A stretch of 64,000 nt of DNA from a bacterium (GCA_030698885.1 JAUYLN010000019.1:111344-175343); one strand, 5' to 3'. Shown: positions 50,174-58,428, numbered from the stretch's first letter. Made by a program: numbers and translations. The notes: generated by a model from the sequence alone, not told the origin.

Positions 50174-51456
50174 TGAAAACCTCAGTACAAAAACTTAAAG
50201 ATTCCCAGGTTAAGCTTGTAGTAGAGCTGGATAAAGAAGAGCTGGATTTTTACGTCCGTGAAGCAGAAAAAAGAATTGCCAATGGCCTTAAAATAGATGG
50301 TTTTAGGGAGGGGAGGGTTCCGGTTGATGTAGCCCGTAAAAAGGTAGGGGACGAAGCCATAAAATCCGAAGCCCTGCAGTTAGCCGTAAAACAAAGCGCG
50401 GCGGAGGCTATAGAAGAACAAAAATTGGAAATTATAGAGCACCATGAACTTAAAATAAATGAGAATTCAGGCACTAAGCTAATATATGAAACTATGCTTA
50501 CTATTTTTCCGGAAGTTAATCTGGGTGAATACAAGGGCCTGGACGTTAAGAAAAATAATATAGAAGTAGCGCCTCAAGAGATAGACAAGACGTTGGGGGA
50601 GGTTGTTAAAAACAGATCTCAGTTTGAAGTAAGCAATGAGCCGGCCCGAAAAGGAGACAGGGCAGAAATAGATTTTGAGGTTAAAATGGACGGTAATATT
50701 TTGGACGGCGGGAAAAGCGAAGGCTATCCGCTGGTAATAGGGGAAGACGGTTTTATTCCGGGTTTTTCAGAACAAATAATAGGCATGAAGCCCGAAGAAG
50801 AAAAAGAGTTTTCTCTGAATGTGCCGGCCGATTATTCTGAAAAAAAGGTAGCCGGTAAAACGGTTAACTGCAAAATAAAAGTTAATAAAGTTGAGCATAT
50901 TATTAAACCGGAGTTGAATGATGAATTTGCCAAAACACTAGGCGCGTTCAGCTCGCTCAAAGATGTAAAAGACAGCATAAGGGAGGGCTTAAAAATGGAA
51001 AAACTAGAAAAAGAAAAAGAAAGAATAAGAATTGCTTTGCTTGAAAAAATATTAGATAAAAGCAGTTTAGAAGTGCCGGCTGTCTTGGTTGACCGTCAGC
51101 TGGACTCAATGGTAGTTTCTTTTGACAGAGAGCTACACCAAAAAGGCATGGAGCTGTCTCTTTATTTGGCTCACATAAAAAAGACGCAGGACGAACTTAA
51201 AAAAGACTGGAGAGAAAGTGCGGTTAAGCAGGTTAAGTTGGCGCTTATCACAAGAGAGATAGCTAAGAAAGAAAAATTAAAAGTAGAAGAGAAGGAGGTA
51301 GGCGGTGAGCTAGAGCTGGCGATTCAGCAATTTGTTCAGGCCGGAGGAAATATAGGTAGTGAGGAAGAGGTAGGCAAACTTAAAAATAGAATTCATGATG
51401 TGTTATTAAATGAAAAAGTATTTGAATTTCTAGAAGGCAACGCCAAGATGGCATAA
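50173..51456 (+). CDS. tig: Trigger factor
   Basis: 427 residues. The ribosome-docking motif is GFREGRVP (about 41-48, normally GFRxGKxP), the FKBP-type domain lies at about 155-245 (GFIPGFSEQIIGM), and the helical C-terminal chaperone arms follow. It binds near the exit tunnel and shields nascent chains. Usual partners clpP/clpX do not follow; instead an antisense RNA candidate and doxX do. Confidence 0.94.
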   Translation: MKTSVQKLKDSQVKLVVELDKEELDFYVREAEKRIANGLKIDGFREGRVPVDVARKKVGDEAIKSEALQLAVKQSAAEAIEEQKLEIIEHHELKINENSGTKLIYETMLTIFPEVNLGEYKGLDVKKNNIEVAPQEIDKTLGEVVKNRSQFEVSNEPARKGDRAEIDFEVKMDGNILDGGKSEGYPLVIGEDGFIPGFSEQIIGMKPEEEKEFSLNVPADYSEKKVAGKTVNCKIKVNKVEHIIKPELNDEFAKTLGAFSSLKDVKDSIREGLKMEKLEKEKERIRIALLEKILDKSSLEVPAVLVDRQLDSMVVSFDRELHQKGMELSLYLAHIKKTQDELKKDWRESAVKQVKLALITREIAKKEKLKVEEKEVGGELELAIQQFVQAGGNIGSEEEVGKLKNRIHDVLLNEKVFEFLEGNAKMA

Positions 51457-51464
51457 CTTTGAAA

Positions 51465-51501
51465 AAATCAAAAACCCTGCCTTAGGCAGGGTTTTTGATT
51501 T
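51465..51501. terminator. Bidirectional terminator shared by tig and the minus-strand RNA candidate
   Basis: AAATCAAAAACCCTGCCT pairs with AGGCAGGGTTTTTGATTT around a central T. On the minus strand it is followed by a further T-run. Confidence 0.85.
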
Positions 51502-51675
51502 GGGCCAGGAGGCCGGTTGTTATCTGCCCTTTCGAAACTAGCAAAGGGCAGAATTGTCCTTCACGGCTAAATAGGGTATAATTTAAATGGTTTTAGACCC
51601 AGTCCACCTTTTACTAAAAGTAAAGGGTGGACGATGACCGTAAAGTCACGAACTTCCCAGCAGTACGACACTGTT
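51466..51675 (-). ncRNA. Candidate structured small RNA, unclassified
   Basis: A consensus promoter at 51682-51710 points into about 210 bases without an ORF and ends at a strong terminator (51465-51501). The predicted minus-strand transcript can form stems CAGU/ACUG, GUGAC/GUCAU, GUCCACC..UUUAC/GUAAA..GGUGGAC, CUGCCCUUU/AAAGGGCAG and GGCC/GGCC before the terminator. It does not show signatures of tmRNA, SRP RNA, RNase P RNA or the 6S central bubble. It also lies antisense to the doxX leader. Confidence 0.55.
51554..51582 (+). promoter_or_regulatory. Putative promoter for doxX
   Basis: TTGTCC (51554-51559), 17-base spacer, TATAAT (51577-51582), reading toward doxX at 51700. It lies inside the minus-strand RNA candidate, so the two transcripts would overlap. 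Confidence 0.5.
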
Positions 51676-51681
51676 AATAGT

Positions 51682-51710
51682 ATTATACACTATATTTAAA
51701 TGTTTGTCAA
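51682..51710 (-). promoter_or_regulatory. Consensus sigma-70 promoter on the minus strand
   Basis: TTGACA (51705-51710), 17-base spacer, TATAAT (51682-51687), a perfect match to consensus. It overlaps the doxX start codon (51700) but fires away from doxX, into the structured region. Confidence 0.82.
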
Positions 51711-52077
51711 TAATCATTTCAACTTATCCTTTCGGGCTTTAAGAATAGGACTGGCAGCTGTTTTTATCTGGTTTGGCATAGACAAGTTTTTCCACCCTCT
51801 TTATTGGATAAACGCCTGGGTTCCACAAGACGTACTTTCTTTTTTCGGCAAAGTCGGCATAGGAGATATGCAGTTCATTTATTTAAATGGTATATTTGAG
51901 CTTATTGTCGGGGTTAGTCTACTCACCGGCGTATTTATTAGGATATTTTCTTTCCTTGCTGCTATCTTTCTCTTTTTAGTCATATTATTTATCGGATTCA
52001 ATGAAGTTATAGTGAGGGATTTGGGCCTGATAGGAGGATTTATTGCTATAGCTTTATGGCCTCGGCGCAGGCTTTAA
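51700..52077 (+). CDS. DoxX-family membrane protein
   Basis: 125 residues with four predicted membrane helices. The opening LSFRALRIGLAAVFIWFGIDKFFHP and NGIFELIVGVSLLTGVF fit the DoxX family, whose members are linked to redox or sulphur metabolism in some bacteria. No ribosome-binding site is obvious. Its TAA stop is the start of inverted-repeat element E8. Confidence 0.78.
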   Translation: MFVNNHFNLSFRALRIGLAAVFIWFGIDKFFHPLYWINAWVPQDVLSFFGKVGIGDMQFIYLNGIFELIVGVSLLTGVFIRIFSFLAAIFLFLVILFIGFNEVIVRDLGLIGGFIAIALWPRRRL

Positions 52078-52248
52078 AGCTTCTATATTAAATTGCGAAG
52101 CCCTAAATGCTTGGGGCTTCGTGCAATTTAACCCTTCGGGCTTGGCCAATATTTTCGTTAAAAGCTCCGGTCCTCCCTCATCATAGTTCACTATGGCTCG
52201 GTTCGGTCCTCGCTTTTGCCTCAATCTTGACCAAATATAAAAGCTTTA
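52075..52248. repeat. Intergenic element E8, GAGGACC family (inverted)
   Basis: Ends TAAAGCTTCTATAT (from the doxX stop) and ATATAAAAGCTTTA. The minus strand carries the E6/E7 core: TTTGGTCAAGATTGAGGC, GAGGACCGAACC, the apex at 52181-52196 with one mismatch, GAGGGAGGACC and AATATTGGCCAA. The left side has a unique stem GAAGCCC..GGGCTTC. Confidence 0.75.
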
Positions 52249-52290
52249 GAAGGGTCAGATTCTAATTGACGTCACTAGCTATTTTATCGT

Positions 52291-52326
52291 ATTATCAAAA
52301 ATCGCCTTACGGCGATTTTTGATAAT
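52291..52326. terminator. Terminator upstream of the cysteine desulfurase gene
   Basis: ATTATCAAAAATCGCC-ttac-GGCGATTTTTGATAAT, a perfect 16-bp stem that can terminate doxX transcription. Confidence 0.8.
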
Positions 52327-52343
52327 ACCGAACAAAAGACATA

Positions 52344-53531
52344 ATGAAACAACTCTATTTAGACAATGCGGCTGCGACTCCAATTGACCCCAAGGTAAGA
52401 AGGGTTATTGAGCTTTGCGATAAAAAGATATTTGCCAATGCTTCGTCTCCTCATTCTGCCGGCCGGGAAGCAAGAAACATTATTGAGGATTCGCGAAAAA
52501 CAGCAGCCAAAATTATAAGCGCAAGCCCGGAAGAAATAATTTTTACCGGTTCAGGCACCGAGGCAAATAATCTGGCCTTGCTCGGCATAGCAAGAGCAAA
52601 CAAAAAATACGGCAAACACATAATTACTACCGTGATAGAACATCATAGTGTTCTAAATTCTTGTGAGGCCTTAAAGAAGGAGGGGTTTAAGATTACTTAT
52701 CTTAAGGTTGGCAAAAATGGAATAATTTCTCCGGAAGATCTAAAAAAGGCGTTGAGAAAAGACACGATATTATTTTCTGTTATGTATGTAAATAATGAGA
52801 TTGGGACCATTCAGCCGATACAAAAGATCTCTAAAATTTTGCATAATTTTAGAGATAGACCATCGACTATAGATAATAGACTATTGGCCAGAGGAAGACT
52901 TCCTCTTTTTCATACAGATGCGATACAAGCAGCCGAATATCTGGATTTAAATGTTCAAAAACTAGGCGTTGACCTGATGTCTTTGAACGGTTCTAAAATT
53001 TACGGGCCGAAAAGTATTGGCTGTTTATTTGTCAGGAGAGGGGTTAATATTGAGCCCATAATGCTTGGCGGTTCGCAGGAGCGGGGATTACGGCCCGGCA
53101 CAGAAAATCCGACGTTGGTAGCCGGATTTTCTAAGGCGCTTGAGTTAGCGGAAGAGAAGAAAAACAAAGAGTCAAAAAGACTGGCTGGCTTAAGAGATTA
53201 TGTGATAAGCAAGATATTAAAAGAAATACCTGACAGCTATTTAAATGGAGATGCAGGGAATAGGTTGCCTAATAACATAAATATATCTTTTAGCGGCATA
53301 GACGGTGAGGCCCTGGTCTTGGCATTAGACCAGGAAGGAATATATGTTTCAACCGGTTCAGCCTGCACTACTTCAGAAACCGGACCATCGCATGTTTTAA
53401 AAGCCCTAGGAAATAAAAAAGCCGACAACCTAAGAATTACTTTAGGCAGATTTACAACTAAAAAAGAGACCGATTATTTTTTGAAAATTTTACCGGGAGC
53501 TGTTAAGAAAATAAGAAAGATATATTTGTAG
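52344..53531 (+). CDS. Cysteine desulfurase, NifS/IscS family
   Basis: 395 residues. N-terminal YLDNAAATPIDP, the PLP-binding lysine in LNGSKIYGPKSIG (Lys218) and the active-site Cys in STGSACTTSETGPSHVL. It takes sulphur from cysteine for Fe-S clusters and tRNA thiolation. Residues about 171-187 (DRPSTIDNRLLARGRLP) look like an insertion between the IQPIQKISKIL helix and the FHTDAIQAAEYL strand, encoded by ATCGACTATAGATAATAGAC-type repeat DNA at about 52856-52912. Confidence 0.93.
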   Translation: MKQLYLDNAAATPIDPKVRRVIELCDKKIFANASSPHSAGREARNIIEDSRKTAAKIISASPEEIIFTGSGTEANNLALLGIARANKKYGKHIITTVIEHHSVLNSCEALKKEGFKITYLKVGKNGIISPEDLKKALRKDTILFSVMYVNNEIGTIQPIQKISKILHNFRDRPSTIDNRLLARGRLPLFHTDAIQAAEYLDLNVQKLGVDLMSLNGSKIYGPKSIGCLFVRRGVNIEPIMLGGSQERGLRPGTENPTLVAGFSKALELAEEKKNKESKRLAGLRDYVISKILKEIPDSYLNGDAGNRLPNNINISFSGIDGEALVLALDQEGIYVSTGSACTTSETGPSHVLKALGNKKADNLRITLGRFTTKKETDYFLKILPGAVKKIRKIYL

Positions 53532-53592
53532 AATAAAAAAACAGTTGAAAAAATACAGATTTTTGCTACTATTTTACTAATCCGCCCATAGC

Positions 53593-53612
53593 CCTGCCTG
53601 CCGGCAGGCAGG
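53593..53612. repeat. 20-bp palindrome CCTGCC-type
   Basis: Third perfect copy of CCTGCCTGCCGGCAGGCAGG, 40 bases before tRNA-Lys. Confidence 0.9.
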
Positions 53613-53654
53613 TCAATTGGCCCCGTATCAAAATTTAACAATAGGATGTTAGGT

Positions 53655-53727
53655 CCGCCCTTAGCTCAATTGGCAGAGCAGCTCCCTCTTAAGGAGACGG
53701 TTGTAGGTTCAAGTCCTACAGGGCGGA
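53655..53727 (+). tRNA. tRNA-Lys (anticodon CTT)
   Basis: 73 nt: acceptor CCGCCCT/AGGGCGG, D-arm GCTC..GAGC, anticodon loop CTCTTAA (CTT), T-loop TTCAAGT, discriminator A; no CCA. The acceptor pairing extends outward (GT/AC), an outer clamp also seen in tRNA-Arg at 58215. The top anticodon-stem pair is mismatched. Confidence 0.9.
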
Positions 53728-53783
53728 CTTAACATCTTTGTTATTCATAATCAAATGAGCGGAAGTGAGCGAGAGACGAAGGA

Positions 53784-53820
53784 AAGTCCTACTGGGCCGA
53801 GCTAAGCTCGGTGGGCGGAC
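53784..53820 (+). repeat. Partial copy of the tRNA-Lys 3' end
   Basis: AAGTCCTAC then an inserted small hairpin (CCGAGC-taa-GCTCGG) then GGGCGGAC. Without the insertion this reproduces the T-arm/acceptor end of the tRNA-Lys gene located 57 bases upstream. It resembles a remnant of tRNA-associated integration or template switching. Confidence 0.55.
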
Positions 53821-53821
53821 C

Positions 53822-53859
53822 ATATAACCAAAAACCCCTCACGGGGTTTTTGGTTATAT
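53822..53859. terminator. Terminator at the sortase gene end
   Basis: ATATAACCAAAAACCCC-tcac-GGGGTTTTTGGTTATAT, a 17-bp stem next to the sortase stop codon, usable in both directions. Confidence 0.8.
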
Positions 53860-54512
53860 TAGATTAATTCAGCTTTGACGGCCAGACGTTTATAATTAGT
53901 TCCCACAGGCCAGCAACTCACAAGCAATACGGATGAACCGTCGCTTTGCTCAAATTTAGCAAGTGTATCTTGGTCGGAGAACGGTGAGAATATCAATGAA
54001 TCGGTAACTTTGTATGACAATATTTTTCCGCCGGTCTGTATTTGAAAAATGTCACCTACGCTAAGTTTATTTAATAATGCAAATACGGAACCATATTTTC
54101 CCTGGTACCAGGGATAAGCCGAACTATGCCCTAGGATTATGGATGTTCCCGCTTCTCCCGGCATCGGCGTTCCGGCAAAATGAACCACGCCCCTCTCAAG
54201 TGTTTTATAAATGACATTAGGGTCTTTACTGGTCTCAAGGACTATCGGTGCCGATATTCCGATAGACGGCAGATTAAGATATAGATTGCTATTTGTTGAA
54301 GCAGGTGCCGAGCTTTTGCGCGGAATAGAGCCCGTGTCAGCGATGACTATCGGCAGGAAATAGGCGCCTAATTCCTGGCGGGCAGGATGCTCAGCTATTT
54401 CTTTTTCTAAAGAGAAAAATTTTGCCTGAGTACTGATAAATCTAAAATTTAACACTGATAGGAGTGCGACAAATACGAGAAGGGAGTAGATTGTTATTTT
54501 CTTTTTGGACAT
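53859..54512 (-). CDS. Sortase family transpeptidase
   Basis: 217 residues. N-terminal signal-anchor (about 7-24), then the sortase beta-barrel with the catalytic His in ILGHSSAYPW, Cys in LLVSCWPVGTNYKRLAV (Cys-x5-Arg spacing slightly long) and Arg in YKRL. Sortases attach surface proteins to the wall or polymerise pili. No LPxTG-type signal is visible in the neighbours, though the CAP and Pro-repeat proteins encoded next to it are plausible partners. Gene order suggests a surface operon with 54535-57513. Confidence 0.87.
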   Translation of the reverse strand: MSKKKITIYSLLVFVALLSVLNFRFISTQAKFFSLEKEIAEHPARQELGAYFLPIVIADTGSIPRKSSAPASTNSNLYLNLPSIGISAPIVLETSKDPNVIYKTLERGVVHFAGTPMPGEAGTSIILGHSSAYPWYQGKYGSVFALLNKLSVGDIFQIQTGGKILSYKVTDSLIFSPFSDQDTLAKFEQSDGSSVLLVSCWPVGTNYKRLAVKAELI

Positions 54513-54534
54513 GATATAGACTGGGCATAAATGA

Positions 54535-55515
54535 TTAGAATATTGCGCTTTTTACAACCTGGAAGACTGGTACGCCAATTGCCGCCGCAAACAATAGTAC
54601 ATTGAATGCCGCGCCCAGGGCATATTTTTTGTTTCTTTCAACTAATACGATGAACAGGATTGATAACATTGCAATTATCAGCGTGTATATAATGTAAGCC
54701 ACGTTTACTCCCCTGGATATATTATTTGACATAACTCCGTCTCCGGCATCTTTGTTGGTGGTCGGCGCAGCTACGGGAGCTATTGAGCTGTCAGTAGAAA
54801 CATATTGAAGGGTTACGATAGAATCATCAGCCTGAATTATCGTAGTAGTTTCAGGCAATAAGCTTGGGTTAGCTTGAGAGGTTTGAGGCTGGGCCGTTGC
54901 TGTTGCCAAAGGTGTCGGTCCGCCAGCTGGCGGAGGTGTTGCGGTTATCTCATTTTCCTGGGCAAGTACGGTTTTAACTAAAGGTTTGCCGAACATTTGA
55001 ACTATGAGTATTCCGGAGTAGCCGCTAAGATTTTCTACTGTGCCGACGGCTACGCCTATTTCCTGGTAATTGTTGTTCAGAAGGTTTGCCTTGTGAGAAG
55101 GCGAATTCATCCAAGCATCAACAGCTTCTTTGGCGTCAGAGAATCCTATTGCCAGATTCTCTCCCGCGTAGATATATTGGTAGGAGCTATTTTTTATCCA
55201 AAACCAGGGAGTAATGCCTTCGGGGCTTATGTGAGCAAAATAGCCTTCGGAAATCATATTTTGAAGCTTTTCCTGAGCTGCTAAGTCCAGCTGGGTATTT
55301 GCAGAAAGCGGGGGCAGATTATTTGCCGTCCTGACGACATTAGTTTCTGCTATTATATCTCTTGAATCAAATAATGATATTTGCTCAAGTAAGGCCGCAA
55401 GATGGAATCCCGAGTAAGAGAAGACCACTTTTACCAAAACAAACAGTACTAAATTCCAAACTATAAGTTTGCGAGTTAAGAATTTTTCAACTTTTCTTAA
55501 CATAATAGGGTCCAT
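54535..55515 (-). CDS. CAP/SCP-domain cell-surface protein
   Basis: 326 residues. An N-terminal helix (about 15-35), then a CAP domain with NNLPPLSANTQLDLAAQ, YFAHISPEG, NLAIGFSDAKEAVDAWMNSP SHKANLL and NYQEIGVAVG, a Pro/Thr linker and two C-terminal membrane helices. Bacterial CAP domains are secreted and of largely unknown activity. The linker PPAGGP is encoded by a GTCCGCCAGCTGGCGGA palindrome (about 54917-54934). A TATAAT lies 6 bases before ATG 55515, so the mRNA may be nearly leaderless or begin at ATG 55503. Confidence 0.87.
   Translation of the reverse strand: MDPIMLRKVEKFLTRKLIVWNLVLFVLVKVVFSYSGFHLAALLEQISLFDSRDIIAETNVVRTANNLPPLSANTQLDLAAQEKLQNMISEGYFAHISPEGITPWFWIKNSSYQYIYAGENLAIGFSDAKEAVDAWMNSPSHKANLLNNNYQEIGVAVGTVENLSGYSGILIVQMFGKPLVKTVLAQENEITATPPPAGGPTPLATATAQPQTSQANPSLLPETTTIIQADDSIVTLQYVSTDSSIAPVAAPTTNKDAGDGVMSNNISRGVNVAYIIYTLIIAMLSILFIVLVERNKKYALGAAFNVLLFAAAIGVPVFQVVKSAIF
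54917..54934. repeat. In-frame TCCGCCAGCTGGCGGA palindrome
   Basis: A palindrome inside the CAP-domain gene, similar to ATCCGCCAGTCGGCGGAT at 58344-58361 and, degraded, CCTCCGCCAGTTGGC near 32443. Confidence 0.7.
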
Positions 55516-55539
55516 ATGGTTATTATACCATATATTTGC

Positions 55540-57513
55540 TTATTGTCTGGGTGCGAAGTTAAACTTATCCTTATCTTCCTTGTGTCTGGCTATTAAGGTC
55601 GTTATTTTTTTAATCTGGCCATACTCGCTTCTTTCATATATTGCCAGCATAATACCGAATACCAAGCTTATTAGGAGAGAAAGTTTTACGGTATCTATTC
55701 CGGTGCTGATACCCGCAACTTCTTTAAGCATGGAGGTGGATCCGCCGGCTATAGCCGTTGGGGTTGGGGTGGGTGTAGATGCGGCCCCTGCGACTGCCGG
55801 GGTCGGAGTGGGGCTTGGACTTGGCGACGGACTTGGTGAAGGGGTAGGTGTGTGCGGGAAGAATCCGCTACCGCCGCCTCCGCCACAGTTGCTAGTACAG
55901 CCAGTAGAAGGCGTTGGGGTTGGTGATGGGGCCGGCGTAGGAGTAGTTTCCGGCGTTGGAGATGGTGAAGGACTGGGAGATGGCGAAGGCGTCGGACTCG
56001 GAGTAGGTGAAGGGCTTGGGGTGGGAGTTATGGAAGGTGTCGGACTCGGAGCCGGGGTAGGTGATGGAGACGGACTGGGGCTTGGCGACGGAGTGGGCTC
56101 AATTATTTTGTCAAACACAGCACAAACAGGCACTACGCTGTTAGCTATAGAGTCAAAATACGCGGCGTGTTTAGCAAACGCCTGGCTGGCATCAACATCA
56201 ACCGCTAGATTTATGTTGACCTTTTCCGTAAGCCAATTCTGATTATCGGGCAAATCGCTTATGGTATTTGTGGTGGCAATAGTTGTTCCTATGCTGTCTT
56301 TCAGAATTATATGCCACATTTCTTCCGGCTGTGTCTGGCCGGGTTTGTTGGTATGGTCATCGTAAGAAACAAGGGTTATGTCATATTTACCGGTCGGAAT
56401 ATTAACAGAGATAGGACCAATCATTGCTTTAGATAGTGTTTGGTCAGAGCGTATACCCACATTACCAAAGTTAACTATAGTTCTATTTGTGGTTGGGCTG
56501 AGAGGGCATGCTATAAGCTCAGGCGTTGGGCTCGGAGTAGGTGAAGGGCTTGGGGTGGGAGTTATGGAAGGTGTCGGACTCGGAGCCGGGGTAGGTGATG
56601 GGGACGGGCTTGGGCTTGGCGACGGAGTGGGTGTCGCATTTGAACAGATAGGTTCGTTGGCAAAAGCGTAGTCAAATAATTTATGTCCGGGGGAGTTATA
56701 GTAAGGCGGGTTTATCGGACTTCCTTCAATCAAGTCTAATTGATAGCGACAATCCGGAACATTAATTTGAAAATTTTCCGTGCTTTCGGAACCCAGTGTT
56801 AATGTTTGATAATCATATATCTCCTGATTTTCTAGCCATCCTGATTGGCCTTCTCTGACGAACATTTTATAGGACACAAAAGAAACCTGGTAAGCACAGT
56901 TCTTTGAAGTATTGGTTAGAAAAGCTTCAGCTGTCCCGTCGTTAAGGCCGTTTGATGTTATATCGCCGGATACATCCTGAGATATGTTTGGCGAACAAGG
57001 CATTGGGCTTGGGGCCGGAGTAGGTGATGGGGACGGGCTTGGGCTTGGCGACGGGGTTGGGCTTGGAGACGGAGTGGGGGTTGGCTGGACGTTACAAGAA
57101 AAATATACATTTTCAGTATAAGCTGACCAGACATTTACCTCGTCAATTATTACGTAAGAATTAGTGACAATAAAGTTGCCGGAAATATCAGGCAGTACGG
57201 CATTGTAATGAGCCGTACTTCCGGTTCTTTTTTCAAAAGAGGCTGTTCGGGGAGAGAAATTAAGTAGGAAATTTACCTCGCCGTAATCAGAGACGGTTTC
57301 AGGTAAGTTAACAACCACGAAGTGTATTATTCCGTTAGTACCTTCGCAATATGTACTGCTCAAATTAAGCCTCATCGAAACAGTAGACGATATTGCCTGG
57401 TTTAAAGACACTGAGAATATAGCTAAAGACAGTAAAAGCGCCACTAAGGGCTTACTTTTTGAAACTATTGAATTTCGACCCGAAGAACTCATGAAATTAA
57501 GGTCAGTATGCAT
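55540..57513 (-). CDS. Large secreted Pro/Ser/Thr-repeat surface protein
   Basis: 657 residues from ATG 57513, which has a GGAGAGGAAG site 6 bases upstream; the frame extends to a TTG at 57531. Signal peptide to about residue 45, then three beta-rich domains separated by [12 protein letters not shown] linkers (about 150-175, 295-335, 475-540, 565-590), and a C-terminal membrane helix (about 605-625) with a charged tail. The linkers at about 55930-56100 and 56525-56640 are near-identical at DNA level, pointing to duplication. Probably a stalked adhesin anchored at the surface. Confidence 0.82.
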   Translation of the reverse strand: MHTDLNFMSSSGRNSIVSKSKPLVALLLSLAIFSVSLNQAISSTVSMRLNLSSTYCEGTNGIIHFVVVNLPETVSDYGEVNFLLNFSPRTASFEKRTGSTAHYNAVLPDISGNFIVTNSYVIIDEVNVWSAYTENVYFSCNVQPTPTPSPSPTPSPSPSPSPSPTPAPSPMPCSPNISQDVSGDITSNGLNDGTAEAFLTNTSKNCAYQVSFVSYKMFVREGQSGWLENQEIYDYQTLTLGSESTENFQINVPDCRYQLDLIEGSPINPPYYNSPGHKLFDYAFANEPICSNATPTPSPSPSPSPSPTPAPSPTPSITPTPSPSPTPSPTPELIACPLSPTTNRTIVNFGNVGIRSDQTLSKAMIGPISVNIPTGKYDITLVSYDDHTNKPGQTQPEEMWHIILKDSIGTTIATTNTISDLPDNQNWLTEKVNINLAVDVDASQAFAKHAAYFDSIANSVVPVCAVFDKIIEPTPSPSPSPSPSPTPAPSPTPSITPTPSPSPTPSPTPSPSPSPSPSPTPETTPTPAPSPTPTPSTGCTSNCGGGGGSGFFPHTPTPSPSPSPSPSPTPTPAVAGAASTPTPTPTAIAGGSTSMLKEVAGISTGIDTVKLSLLISLVFGIMLAIYERSEYGQIKKITTLIARHKEDKDKFNFAPRQ

Positions 57514-57529
57514 ATTTTGCTTCCTCTCC

Positions 57530-57565
57530 AATCAAAAACCATAGTATATACTATGGTTTTTGATT
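57530..57565. terminator. 36-bp perfect palindrome
   Basis: AATCAAAAACCATAGTAT joined directly to its reverse complement, immediately upstream of the Pro-repeat gene. It could terminate transcription from the lipoprotein gene on the minus strand or act as an operator. The remaining bases to 57715 are AT-rich with no ORF. Confidence 0.6.
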
Positions 57566-57711
57566 AACAGAAGGTGATGTATAATATTATCTAAATAATA
57601 ACATTTTCATATTAAGATGTCAATATCATGAAGACAGTCCGCATAAATTGCCAGGAATAGATGATTTTATTAACAAGCCCCGGGTTTTTATGGGTGAGTT
57701 GTATTTTGCAA

Positions 57712-57736
57712 TAAAATAGCCCCTTTCAGGAGCTAT
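57712..57736 (-). terminator. Terminator of the lipoprotein gene
   Basis: On the minus strand ATAGCTCC-tgaaa-GGGGCTAT followed by TTTTATT, just after the stop of the 57733-58137 gene. Confidence 0.75.
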
Positions 57737-58137
57737 CCAGCCGGAGGAGAATATTCTGTAATAGTAATAAGTTTTATAAAAACGAAATTAATACCCGTAA
57801 ATTGGCCGGTACCGTTTTTTCTGCCAAGAATATGGTAAGAGGCTTTGTATACAGTTCCCACTTCAAGATTTTTAATGTAGTCTTCTTCCGGGCTGGCCCC
57901 TAAGCAATATACATAATCAGTTTTAAATTGAAATGAGTTCGCTTCGTTTTCTAGGTTTATGGGGCTCGCAAGAGGTAGGACTATACCATCAGCATACCAA
58001 TTCATAGGGTAAGGCGGGTTTTTAATGGCAAAAGTGTTGGTGTAAACTTTAGTGTTGTCTAGGGCAAAACTTAAAGGGCCACAACCTACCAAAAAAATCA
58101 GAACCACCAAGGAGACGATAAGTGCAGAACATTTCAT
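57733..58137 (-). CDS. Putative lipoprotein
   Basis: 134 residues. The signal peptide ends with a lipobox FLVGC (Cys19), consistent with lipidation and with lnt in the same genome. The mature 115 residues are beta-rich with no known domain. The last gene of the minus-strand surface block; function unknown. Confidence 0.68.
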   Translation of the reverse strand: MKCSALIVSLVVLIFLVGCGPLSFALDNTKVYTNTFAIKNPPYPMNWYADGIVLPLASPINLENEANSFQFKTDYVYCLGASPEEDYIKNLEVGTVYKASYHILGRKNGTGQFTGINFVFIKLITITEYSPPAG

Positions 58138-58214
58138 CTAAAACCCCTTTGTTGTATATCAAATATCTAAAACATTTATATCAGAATGTGTGTTTTTTGC
58201 AAGCCGATACTATG

Positions 58215-58287
58215 TCCGCCCGCCAGGGCTCGAACCTGGAACCTGCGGCTTCGAAGGCCGACGCTCTTCCAATTGAGCTACGGGCGG
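58215..58287 (-). tRNA. tRNA-Arg (anticodon TCG)
   Basis: 73 nt: acceptor CCGCCCG/CGGGCGG, D-arm GCTC..GAGC, anticodon loop CTTCGAA (TCG, codon CGA), T-loop TTCGAGC, discriminator A. The acceptor stem is extended by TGT/ACA outside the mature tRNA. No CCA encoded. Confidence 0.9.
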
Positions 58288-58372
58288 ACACAATATCGGA
58301 ACTTTATCCGTTAAGTTCCGACGTTTCAATCGGAATCCCGCACATCCGCCAGTCGGCGGATCGTCGGGACTA
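58288..58372. repeat. Two small inverted repeats downstream of tRNA-Arg
   Basis: TCGGAACTT-tatccgtt-AAGTTCCGA (58297-58322) and ATCCGCC-agtc-GGCGGAT (about 58344-58361). The second matches the palindrome inside the CAP-domain gene. Confidence 0.6.
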
Positions 58373-58428
58373 TAGGGACAAACAAAAATTAAAATACCAC
58401 GAATTTAGCCAGAAATCAAAGATGAGAC

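Noticed and set aside
51466..51675. 6S RNA, tmRNA or RNase P RNA identity
   Set aside because: No central bubble with long closing stem, no tRNA-like ends and no conserved RNase P core were found, so the RNA is left unclassified.
53655..53820. Integrated mobile island at tRNA-Lys
   Set aside because: Only 57 bases lie between the tRNA and the partial 3' copy, and no integrase gene is in the window; only the scar is reported.
55469..56242. 257-residue Gly/Val-rich plus-strand ORF
   Set aside because: It is the antisense of the SP/TP linker DNA; the opposite frame has signal peptide, domains and a ribosome-binding site.
55930..56640. CRISPR-like repeats
   Set aside because: The repeats are contiguous codon repeats within a coding frame, without unique spacers or cas genes.
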